DNA from: SOKG01 sp964502665
Lineage (GTDB): Bacteria; Chloroflexota; Dehalococcoidia; SZUA-161
Direction: 5' to 3'
Length of the DNA stretch: 5,319 nt
Assembly (NCBI GenBank): GCA_964502665.1
Contig: CAZCXP010000157.1
Location: 1 to 5,319, forward strand
Part shown: piece after piece, positions 1 through 5,195 of the stretch
How positions within the stretch are numbered: the stretch's first letter is position 1
Layout of the letters: the number at the start of each line of letters is the position of its first letter
The notes under the pieces: generated by a model
The model's database searches: none
Seen by the model: the letters and a program-made list of their open reading frames with translations, nothing else
Told to the model about the DNA's origin: nothing
Position numbers and translations under genes: made by a program

Positions 1-145
1 ACCTTGTGAACGGTGTGCTAATGTTTGAGTAGGGTTGTATTACTGCAGGTATCTCGCCTGTTCTATTCCACGTAAGGAAACGAGAAATCGAAGAAACAAG
101 TTCATGTGAGGCAAACCTGGCCTAATACACGCGCGGGGGTGTGAG

Positions 146-823
146 TTGGAAGAAGCCGGAGGCACAATACTAATAGTCGACGACGAGGGGTCTATCAGGG
201 ACATCATTTGCCGTAAGTTGGAATCAGAAGGCTACAGCTGTGTGGTCGCAGCCGATGGCAGAGAGGCTCTGTGGAAGGCATTCATGCAGGATTTTGCCCT
301 GGTGCTTATGGATATCAGGATGCCGGGGCTATCGGGGATGGAGGTGCTGCCCAAGATGGTTACCGATCATCCTGATACCTGTGTGGTCATGCTGACCGCG
401 GTGAGTGACATACAGACGGCTGTGGAGGCCATGCAGTTGGGAGCGTACGACTACTTGACCAAACCCTTCAACATGGATGACCTCGTAGGGAAGGTGGAAA
501 GGGCCTTGGAAAGAAGGAGATTGGTACTGGAGAGCAGGGAACATCAGCTTCACCTGGAGCAAAAGGTTGAGCGGCAAGCAGGAGAGCTACAGCAGTACCA
601 TAGCGAAGCGATGGAAGCCCTTGTCCGTGAGCAGGAGGCTCGTGCGGAGTTGCAGGCCAGACGCCGGTCACGGAAAGGACTTGCCAGAAAGCTATCTCAG
701 ATATTGGGCGTTGGAACACCTCACTCGTCAGGTGACAGCAGTGGGGCTGCACAGCCACAAACAGGTGCAGCGAGCCGAGAGGCCCATGGTCAACCCCCCG
801 AAGGGCACGAGGAACAAGCCTGA
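146..823 (+). CDS. Stand-alone response regulator: receiver domain plus coiled coil, no output domain
   Basis: This is a cytoplasmic two-component receiver, expected to take a phosphoryl group from a histidine kinase that is not in the window. The CheY-like domain fills residues 7-122: acidic pair D12/D13, phosphoacceptor D56 in LVLMDIRMPG, switch T84 in MLTA, and K106 in YLTKPF. Residues 118-178 are charged and heptad-like (LERRRLVLESREHQLHLEQK and onward), so probably a coiled coil. Residues 190-225 are a Gly/Ser/Gln/Pro-rich tail. No DNA-binding, HD-GYP or GGDEF domain follows, so output is probably by protein contact or dimerisation. The start is TTG at 146; no in-frame ATG or GTG lies between the stop at 107 and this codon, and GGGGGTG (135-141) can serve as ribosome binding site. 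From memory, the receiver and linker resemble HD-GYP regulators of Dehalococcoidia, so this may be a shortened relative. The family call is firm; the role is unknown. Confidence 0.93.
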   Translation: MEEAGGTILIVDDEGSIRDIICRKLESEGYSCVVAADGREALWKAFMQDFALVLMDIRMPGLSGMEVLPKMVTDHPDTCVVMLTAVSDIQTAVEAMQLGAYDYLTKPFNMDDLVGKVERALERRRLVLESREHQLHLEQKVERQAGELQQYHSEAMEALVREQEARAELQARRRSRKGLARKLSQILGVGTPHSSGDSSGAAQPQTGAASREAHGQPPEGHEEQA

Positions 824-843
824 GTGGCAGGCCCGTTCCCATC

Positions 844-867
844 GGCGCCGCACCGGCGCCTGTTTAT
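844..867 (+). terminator. Hairpin terminator after the response regulator
   Basis: A perfect 7-base-pair GC stem, GGCGCCG (844-850) with CGGCGCC (854-860), has a 3-base CAC loop and is followed by the T-rich TGTTTAT. It starts 20 bases after the response regulator stop, in the gap between two converging genes. The T-tract is short and broken, so termination may be partial. No T-tract lies on the other side, so it looks directional for the + strand. Confidence 0.6.
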
Positions 868-872
868 CCGCC

Positions 873-1347
873 TCAGGTCTTGCATCCGGAGACTTCGATA
901 TACTTATCCTTGGTCAGCGTATACTCACAACCCGGCCCGCTGATGATGAGGGTCACTGAGTAGGAACTATTCCTGTTGTAGTAGTGCTTGGGGTTCTGCT
1001 CGAAGCTGTCGATGACGCCGTCATCGTCGAAGTCCCACTCCCAGTCGGTTATGTTGCCCGTTGACTGGTCGGTGAATTGCACCCAACTTGGCCCGTTATA
1101 CTCAGTGGGCTCAGCGAAGAAGTCGGCATGGCATGGGGGGGCCGTAATTGTGGGAGTCGGCGTGGGTGTTGGGGTGGGGGTGGCTACAGGTTCGNNNNNN
1201 NNNNGGGCCCCGCCGCCGGCGCCCCCCCCCCGGGCCCGCGCGGCGCGCCCCGCCCCCCCCCCCCCCTACAGGTTCTGTTTCGGTGCAGGCAGAAAAGGCG
1301 AGCAGCCCCAGAACTAATAGGGTTGAGATAGCATAACTTCGCTTCAC
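873..1347 (-). CDS. Small PKD-domain lipoprotein, interrupted by an assembly gap
   Basis: This is a predicted surface lipoprotein of unknown role. The N-terminal part starts at GTG 1347: K2 R3, a hydrophobic core at residues 6-18, then FSAC with the lipidated Cys at 21. The F at -3 is uncommon for a lipobox. The C-terminal part (about 1193 to 873, in another frame) holds a Thr-Pro repeat linker (ATPTPTPTPTPTIT) and one PKD domain with WEWDFDDDGVIDSFEQNP and the closing strand DKYIEVSG, ending at TGA 873. PKD domains are Ig-like modules of extracellular proteins that commonly mediate adhesion or spacing. The parts are split by ten Ns and a GC-only stretch, but both edges carry CTACAGGTTC. Joining them there gives one reading frame of about 130 residues, with Glu-Pro-Val running into Ala-Thr-Pro. 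No Shine-Dalgarno is visible; see the adjacent promoter. An in-frame TAA just upstream limits the start. The reconstruction is inference; signal and PKD domain are seen directly. Confidence 0.82.
1195..1266. other. Assembly gap (10 N) plus artefactual GC-only sequence
   Basis: Positions 1195-1204 are N. Positions 1205-1266 contain only G and C (62 bases, no A or T) with long C runs, unlike anything else in the window. Read on the - strand, the direction of the lipoprotein gene, this is a poly-G-rich tail that begins straight after GAACCTGTA. That is how two-colour sequencing reads look when signal is lost. The flanks repeat CTACAGGTTC at 1184-1193 and 1266-1275, so the two contig ends probably overlap. 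The whole interval is best treated as not real sequence. Confidence 0.85.
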
Positions 1348-1348
1348 T

Positions 1349-1383
1349 CTTATATTTTATACCCAACCATCAGCCCAAATCAA
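1349..1383 (-). promoter_or_regulatory. Promoter of the PKD lipoprotein gene, probably giving a leaderless mRNA
   Basis: On the - strand, TTGATT (1383-1378) and TATAAA (1361-1356) are separated by 16 bases, a good match to a housekeeping bacterial promoter. Only 8 bases lie between the -10 box and the GTG at 1347. Transcription would therefore start about 1-2 bases before the start codon, which fits the absence of a Shine-Dalgarno sequence. Confidence 0.55.
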
Positions 1384-1426
1384 TCCCTCGGGTCTTGACC
1401 TTAATCCGTGGATCAAGTCCTCCCAT

Positions 1427-1500
1427 GTCATTGCGAGCGAAGCGAAGCAATCTCACGTCATCACATGGGATTGCTTCGTCGCTCCACTCCTCGCAATGAC
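1427..1500. repeat. Palindromic interspersed repeat (GTCATTGCGAGCGAAG type)
   Basis: The left arm (1427-1452) begins GTCATTGCGAG and ends GAAGCAATC. The right arm (1469-1500) is its reverse complement, beginning GATTGCTTCG and ending CTCGCAATGAC, with about 9 extra bases in the middle. The loop is about 16 bases. A nested 8-base pair, TCCCATGT (1421-1428) and ACATGGGA (1463-1470), overlaps the arms. From memory, this sequence (spurious translation CHCERSEAIS and LLRRSTPRND) recurs as a small palindromic repeat in many unrelated bacterial genomes. It lies between genes and may fold in RNA downstream of the - strand operon. Confidence 0.75.
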
Positions 1501-1626
1501 AGCCAAGCCCTCGGGATCAAAGCCCCAGACGAGCACCCGGTAGGTTTGCTTCTTGAACCTATACTCACGGATTGGGGTCTTGAATCGCCTTTTGGCTCCC
1601 CTCACTTCTGACAACAAGTTGACCAT
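1453..1626 (-). other. Possible short reading frame or gene relic running into the palindromic repeat
   Basis: Downstream of the pseudouridine synthase, an open frame of 57 codons begins at ATG 1626 (MVNLLSEVRGAKRRFKTPIR at its start) and stops at TGA 1453 inside the palindromic repeat. The first 40 residues are basic and look protein-like, including QTYRVLVWGFDPEGL. The last 15 or so are only translated repeat. The frame is also open upstream to the synthase stop at 1681. There is no convincing ribosome binding site, and I do not recognise the sequence. It may be a relic whose 3' end was replaced by the repeat, or chance. Apart from this and the repeat, I see nothing else in 1384-1680. Confidence 0.2.
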
Positions 1627-1680
1627 AGGTAGACCAACTATCTCCCAGGCCGATGGAAAGGTGCGATTGTATTTTCCTCG

Positions 1681-2430
1681 TCAGGGTGAGGCGGATCTCG
1701 CGTGCTCCGTTCCATCTATTAGCAGAGCCTGCACCTCTTGTGCACTGAGCTCGCGTATCTCCCCTTCTCGGAGGCCGCCCAGTTGGATACTCCCCATACG
1801 GACTCGCTTGAGGGCCAGGATGCGGTGGCCGAGATGCTGGAACATACGGCGCACCTGCCGCTTTCTACCCTCGTGTATTGTTATGCTATAGTTGAACGGT
1901 TTAGCTTGCACTTCCTTGACTATGGCACGGTGGGTGGTGCCATCCCCGAGCTCAAGGCCCTGCTCTAGCCTGCGTTTCTCGCTTGCTGGTAGCCTCGCGT
2001 TGATGGAGACCAGATAGTGCTTCTCGTGCTCGAAGCTGGGATGGGTGAGCCGGTGGGTGAGTTCGCCATCATTAGTCAGCAGCAAAAGGCCTGTGCTGTC
2101 TTTGTCCAGACGTCCCACGGGGTGTAATCTCAGGTGGCGATAGTCTTCGGGCAGGATGTCAAGTACCGTCCTGCGGCCCCTCTCGTCGCTGGTAGTGGAC
2201 AGAACGCCTTTTGGCTTGTTGAGCAGCAGATAGACTGCTTGCCTTGGCCTGAGGTCAACCGGTTGCTTGTCTATCGAGACGTGATCAGTCTCCACATTCA
2301 GCGGGTAGCGGAAGTCTTCCACTACTTTCCCGTTCACCTTAACTCTGCCCTGGCGTATGGCATCGACCAGCTGCCTTCGAGGACCAACACCGGCTTGGGC
2401 TAATGCTTTTATTAAGGGCATTGAGGACAT
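1681..2430 (-). CDS. rluB: RluB/RsuA-family rRNA pseudouridine synthase
   Basis: This enzyme should isomerise a specific uridine in ribosomal RNA to pseudouridine. In this family the RluB branch acts on 23S rRNA helix 89 and RsuA on 16S rRNA; the exact target here is inferred. An N-terminal S4 RNA-binding domain occupies residues 5-57 (IKALAQAGVGPRRQLVDAIR, then GRVKVNG). The catalytic domain follows: NKPKGVLSTTSDERGRRTVL at 71-90, then GRLDKDSTGLLLLTNDG at 106-122 with the nucleophile D109, then HEGRKRQVRRM at 186-196 and LKRVRMGSIQLGGL to the end. At 249 residues the length is normal and nothing is missing. The start is ATG 2430; ATG 2421 is an alternative, and neither has a strong Shine-Dalgarno. 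It lies 33 bases after the ABC permease stop on the same strand, so it is probably read as the third gene of that operon. Confidence 0.93.
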   Translation of the reverse strand: MSSMPLIKALAQAGVGPRRQLVDAIRQGRVKVNGKVVEDFRYPLNVETDHVSIDKQPVDLRPRQAVYLLLNKPKGVLSTTSDERGRRTVLDILPEDYRHLRLHPVGRLDKDSTGLLLLTNDGELTHRLTHPSFEHEKHYLVSINARLPASEKRRLEQGLELGDGTTHRAIVKEVQAKPFNYSITIHEGRKRQVRRMFQHLGHRILALKRVRMGSIQLGGLREGEIRELSAQEVQALLIDGTEHARSASP

Positions 2431-2463
2431 GTCTGCACATCTATTGGTGGTTTGTAGGGCTAT

Positions 2464-3243
2464 CTATTCTGCCCTGGCGCGAAACATGAGTGTGCCGAAG
2501 GTTATGCCCGCCGCGGCCCAGGCGGCCAACACCAGCAGCGAGCGCCACAGGTCGGACCATATATATCCAGACAGGACGAGGTCGCGCACGCCGACCACGC
2601 CATAGTCCACCGGGTTGAAATGCCTCACTGTGTTGAGCCAGCCCGGCAGCAGGTCAGAGGGCATCATGGCCGACGAGAGGAACACTGCGGGCAGTGCAAC
2701 GAAGTTGATGACGCCCATGAGCGGTTCCGGCCGTTTGAAAAGGAGCGCCAATCCGTTGGAGAAGGCGGCGAATCCCAGCCCGAGCAGACAGATGAGCACT
2801 ATGGAAAGCAGCACGCCGGGGACGCCGGTTGCTATGTCCACCCCCATGATAACAGCAATTGTGAAGATTATCAGCGCTTGAGCAACGAGCATCACCATGG
2901 AGGCAATGACACGGCTTGTTATGATTGAGAGCCGGGTCACAGGTGTGGCCAGCATCTTGGACAGTATCCCCATGTCTATGTCTTGTAGCAGGCCCATGCC
3001 CGCCCATGCCGAGCCGAAAAGCACTGTCATCACCACCACTCCCGGGGCGAAGAATTGGAGATAGCTGGCGTTCTCCAGTCCCGGCAGGTAAGCGAATGAA
3101 GCACCCAGCGAATCGAAGACCTGGGTGAAGAGGACCAGCCATATTATGGGCTGGACAAGGTTGATGAATATCCACACCCGAATGCGAAACAGTGTCCTCA
3201 GGTGACGTACAACCTGATGCCAAATATCGCTCAAAAGATTCAT
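2464..3243 (-). CDS. ABC-2 type transporter permease (DrrB-like)
   Basis: This is the membrane half of an exporter that works with the ATPase just upstream. The 259 residues show about six hydrophobic segments, roughly at 23-43, 63-86, 109-134, 142-168, 173-193 and 233-255. That is the ABC-2 layout with a long cytoplasmic N-terminus. Family features include the short amphipathic start (IWHQVVRHLRTLFRIRVW), the conserved loop LSKMLATPVTRLSI, and FNPVDYGVVGVRDL before the last segment. The start is ATG 3243, only 2 bases after the ATPase stop. Its ribosome binding site AGGAGA lies inside the last codons of the ATPase, which points to translational coupling. Relatives export drugs, antibiotics or polysaccharide and lipid carriers; the substrate cannot be told here. 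Confidence 0.92.
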   Translation of the reverse strand: MNLLSDIWHQVVRHLRTLFRIRVWIFINLVQPIIWLVLFTQVFDSLGASFAYLPGLENASYLQFFAPGVVVMTVLFGSAWAGMGLLQDIDMGILSKMLATPVTRLSIITSRVIASMVMLVAQALIIFTIAVIMGVDIATGVPGVLLSIVLICLLGLGFAAFSNGLALLFKRPEPLMGVINFVALPAVFLSSAMMPSDLLPGWLNTVRHFNPVDYGVVGVRDLVLSGYIWSDLWRSLLVLAAWAAAGITFGTLMFRARAE

Positions 3244-3245
3244 CG

Positions 3246-4262
3246 CTATCTCCTATCACGCTTTCGTTTCATCTGGGCATAGGTGGTACGCGTTCCCTCC
3301 TGAGCGCGGATGGTGCGGCCGGTGAACTTGAGAAACACATCGTCCAGTGACGGCCGGGACACCGATAGTGACTCGACCTCGATGCCCTCGCTGGCAAGAA
3401 GACGCATTATCCTGGGCGCCGCTGACTCGCCCTTGTTTACATAAACCGCTAGTTCGCTATCGGTTGCCTGCGTTCCAAGGACGAATGGCTTGCCGGACAG
3501 GGCTGACTGAGTGCGTCTGATGAATTCCTGGCATTCCTCGGCTCCCGTGTCGCAGGGTGTGAGGGTCACCACATCGCCACCTATGTACCGCTTCAGTTCG
3601 TCGGGGGTTCCCATGGCGATTATCTTGCCCAGGTCTATGATGGCGATTCTGTCGGCCAGGTGGTCGGCCTCCTCCATGTAGTGCGTTGTCAGGAATATTG
3701 TCACGCCCATAGCTTTGGCCAGGTCTTGGATATAGTCCCAGACGTGAGTTCTGGTCTGCGGGTCAAGACCCACTGTTGGCTCATCTAGGAACATTACCTC
3801 GGGCCGGTGGATAAGCCCCATAGCGATATCGAGCCGCTTGCGCATACCTCCGGAGTACGTGGAGACCCTTTTGTCCTCGTAGCCGGTCAGGTCAACCAGT
3901 TCGAATATCTCCTTCACCCGTTGCCTGATGGTGGGACCATCCAGCCGGTAGAAGTGGCCATAAAGCGTCAGGTTTTCGCGTCCGGTGGCGTACTCATCTA
4001 CCCCTATGTCCTGCGCCACGTAGCCGATGCGCTTGCGCACCTCGGCTGGGCTCTTAGTAACGTCGAAGCCGGCTACCATTGCGGTTCCCGAAGTAGGTTG
4101 GATGAGTGTGTTGAGCATCTTGATAGTGGTGGTCTTGCCGGCGCCGTTTGGCCCCAGAAATCCGAAGATCTCGCCTGCTTTAACCTCAAAATCGACTCCG
4201 TCAACCGCCCTGATGCCGCCCGGGAAAACCTTGGTCAGTTGGCTGGTTTCTATGATGCTCAC
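3246..4262 (-). CDS. ABC transporter ATP-binding protein (DrrA-like)
   Basis: This cytoplasmic ATPase drives the neighbouring permease. All nucleotide-binding motifs are present: Walker A GPNGAGKTT (38-46), Q-loop Q84 in YVAQD, signature YSGGMRKRLDIA (136-147), Walker B VMFLDEPTVGLD (156-167) with catalytic E161, and H-loop H194 in LTTHYMEEAD. Residues 230-316 form the extra C-terminal domain typical of the daunorubicin-resistance type, ending in SRPSLDDVFLKFTGR. A basic tail follows (MKRKRDRR). At 338 residues it has the usual length of DrrA-type proteins. The start is GTG 4262, chosen because GGAGG (4273-4269 on the - strand) lies 6 bases upstream. It is the first gene of the operon, and a promoter with a perfect TATAAT precedes it. 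The export role follows from the family; the substrate is unknown. Confidence 0.95.
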   Translation of the reverse strand: MSIIETSQLTKVFPGGIRAVDGVDFEVKAGEIFGFLGPNGAGKTTTIKMLNTLIQPTSGTAMVAGFDVTKSPAEVRKRIGYVAQDIGVDEYATGRENLTLYGHFYRLDGPTIRQRVKEIFELVDLTGYEDKRVSTYSGGMRKRLDIAMGLIHRPEVMFLDEPTVGLDPQTRTHVWDYIQDLAKAMGVTIFLTTHYMEEADHLADRIAIIDLGKIIAMGTPDELKRYIGGDVVTLTPCDTGAEECQEFIRRTQSALSGKPFVLGTQATDSELAVYVNKGESAAPRIMRLLASEGIEVESLSVSRPSLDDVFLKFTGRTIRAQEGTRTTYAQMKRKRDRR

Positions 4263-4341
4263 AGTAATCCTCCATCGCGTAGTCGTGTGTGCTAACAGCT
4301 TGCGCAGGCTTCTGAGTTGCCGCGGGCCAACGTGCTCACTG

Positions 4342-4376
4342 AATCCAGATTATACACTTTCTGTTCGTAGCGGCAA
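4342..4376 (-). promoter_or_regulatory. Promoter of the ABC exporter operon
   Basis: On the - strand, TTGCCG (4376-4371) and a perfect TATAAT (4354-4349) are separated by 16 bases. Transcription should start near 4342, leaving an untranslated leader of about 80 bases before the GTG at 4262. I saw no operator in the leader. Confidence 0.6.
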
Positions 4377-4561
4377 AGAGGTAGCGGTCTGGTGCCTGGT
4401 TCGGTCTGCTTGGTGGCGGCGGGTGTCAAAGAGACGGAAAAGAAAGCCCCTGGAGGAAGCCGTGGAACACTTCGGTTAGGGGCGTCACCCCCCGGAGTAA
4501 TCCAGCGCCTCCAAGGCGACTGCCTTGACGTGCAGTGGTACTAGGTAGTTCACCCCCTGTT

Positions 4562-4687
4562 AGGCGCGACACCTTAGTGCCAAAGTACTGCCTTCAAGGG
4601 CGTGTCAATACGACAGGGCGTGACTATTGAGAAGTACGTGACTATCTACAAGGGCATTACCGTTTAACAGGGCAGGACTATTTTCCT
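4562..4687. repeat. Degenerate tandem array with an exact 18-base period
   Basis: Five clear units start at 4598, 4616, 4634, 4652 and 4670, each 18 bases after the last without a slip. Examples are GGGCGTGTCAATACGACA, GGGCGTGACTATTGAGAA and GTACGTGACTATCTACAA. Four of the five begin GGGC; position 9 is always C; ACTAT at positions 8-12 occurs in three. Adjacent units share about 11-13 of 18 bases at best. Two weaker units seem to precede them (4562 and 4580, about 9-10 of 18). There are no spacers, so it is not a CRISPR array. It could be a set of protein-binding sites (iteron-like) or a relic of a hexapeptide-repeat gene. I favour non-coding, since every frame I checked has stops. Confidence 0.55.
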
Positions 4688-4711
4688 ACTCCGTTCGGTA
4701 CTGCTAGGTGA

Positions 4712-4740
4712 TTGTGGCTGTGGTGAGCACTGGCTATGAT
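4712..4740 (+). promoter_or_regulatory. Candidate promoter for the helix-turn-helix gene
   Basis: TTGTGG (4712-4717) and TATGAT (4735-4740) are 17 bases apart, the ideal spacing; the -10 box matches 5 of 6 positions and the -35 box 3 of 6. Transcription would begin near 4747 and include the dyad at 4769-4800 in the leader. The -35 box lies 25 bases after the end of the 18-base array. Confidence 0.4.
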
Positions 4741-4768
4741 TGCGTCAGGATGTATCGTACTGCTCTTA

Positions 4769-4800
4769 AAAGTAGCGGATTCGTAGCGAATAGCCACTTT
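4769..4800. promoter_or_regulatory. Imperfect inverted repeat ahead of the helix-turn-helix gene
   Basis: AAAGT-AGC-GG-ATTCG (4769-4783) faces CGAAT-A-GCC-ACTTT (4787-4800) around a TAG centre, giving about 12 paired positions with one mismatch and one small bulge. It ends 46 bases before the GTG at 4847. As DNA it could be an operator, perhaps for autoregulation; as RNA it could be a leader hairpin. The T-rich sequence after it (TTTAGTTCTT) is too broken to call a terminator. Confidence 0.4.
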
Positions 4801-4846
4801 AGTTCTTCGAAATACGGTGGAGGAACAGCAGGAAAGGGGCGGAATC

Positions 4847-5116
4847 GTGAGTAACAGAGCAAACAAAAGAAATAAAGTAAGCGCTGTAAATAAGCGGGAC
4901 GGAAAAGAGATCATGACGTGTGAAGAAGTTGCTGAGTACCTGAGAGTGCACGTTAGCTCGGTCAGGCGCTGGAGTCGCAGCGGAAAGCTCACGGCTTACA
5001 AGGTGGGAGGCCGCGGCGATTGGAGGTACCGGCAACAAGATGTCTTGGCCTTTCTTTATGATACGGGAAGAGAAGGCAAAGGTCAGGGGGAGGTGATGGT
5101 GATGGTCAAACAGTAG
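4847..5116 (+). CDS. Small excisionase-family helix-turn-helix DNA-binding protein
   Basis: This is a predicted DNA-binding protein of 89 residues. Residues 22-72 match the excisionase or MerR-like helix-turn-helix family (HTH_17): MTCEEVAEYLRVHVSSVRRW forms the two helices, then SRSGKLTAYKVGG and a wing DWRYRQQDVLAFL. The first 20 residues are basic and probably disordered (NRANKRNK). The tail is Gly/Glu/Lys-rich and ends VMVMVKQ. I chose GTG 4847 because AAAGGGG (4833-4839) sits 7 bases before it. GTG 4817 is in frame but has no ribosome binding site, and ATG 4913 would leave only the domain. Family members serve as phage excisionases, plasmid factors or plain transcription regulators. With no integrase in view and an archaellin-like gene 79 bases downstream on the same strand, a local regulator is likelier; the target is unknown. 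Confidence 0.85.
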   Translation: MSNRANKRNKVSAVNKRDGKEIMTCEEVAEYLRVHVSSVRRWSRSGKLTAYKVGGRGDWRYRQQDVLAFLYDTGREGKGQGEVMVMVKQ

Positions 5117-5181
5117 CTCGACAGTTGAGTCAGTCTGCGGGGCCACGTGCAGGCTGTGATAAGAAGTGGCATGAAACTGAA

Positions 5182-5188
5182 AAGGAGG
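5182..5188 (+). promoter_or_regulatory. Strong ribosome binding site of the archaellin-like gene
   Basis: AAGGAGG lies 7 bases before ATG 5196, the best Shine-Dalgarno match in the window. It fixes the start codon and suggests high expression, as expected for a filament subunit. I found no convincing promoter in the 79 bases before the gene, so it may be cotranscribed with the upstream gene. Confidence 0.8.
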
Positions 5189-5195
5189 GATAAGC

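Larger units (their letters stand above)
4263..4846. other. Divergent intergenic region without a convincing gene
   Basis: This 584-base stretch separates the ABC operon (-) from the helix-turn-helix gene (+). No frame has a recognisable protein with a ribosome binding site. It holds the ABC promoter, an 18-base-period array, a + strand promoter candidate and an imperfect dyad, all listed separately. It also has a small hairpin, CAAGGC (4512-4517) with GCCTTG (4522-4527), without a T-tract. The region is long for a compact bacterial genome. Confidence 0.7.

Noticed and set aside
1..145. Promoter or end of an upstream gene at the left edge
   Set aside because: All three + frames stop within the first 30 bases, and the best -35/-10 pairs match too poorly to support a call.
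468..959. Open frames on both strands overlapping the response regulator
   Set aside because: They lie across a clear receiver and coiled-coil gene, show no domain, and have no ribosome binding site.
988..1336. Several open frames through the Ns and GC-only sequence on both strands
   Set aside because: They depend on artefactual sequence and an arbitrary gap length. Only the lipoprotein signal and PKD part are real.
1408..1611. 67-codon + strand frame with CHCERSEAIS
   Set aside because: Its recognisable part is only the translated palindromic repeat, a common source of false proteins.
4423..4479. Short basic peptide frame starting GTG TCA AAG (18 codons), at the end of a long + frame antisense to the ATPase
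   Set aside because: The sequence looks coding-like, but it is very short, lacks a clear ribosome binding site, and most of the longer frame is a shadow of the ATPase gene.
4562..4687. CRISPR array
   Set aside because: The units are contiguous, only 18 bases long and degenerate, with no spacers and no cas genes.
4562..4718. Reading the 18-base array as a hexapeptide-repeat (beta-helix) protein
   Set aside because: One + frame reads GVTIEK, YVTIYK and similar, but it has stops at 4575 and 4665. Any 18-base array gives hexapeptides in all frames, and the - strand reads periodic too.
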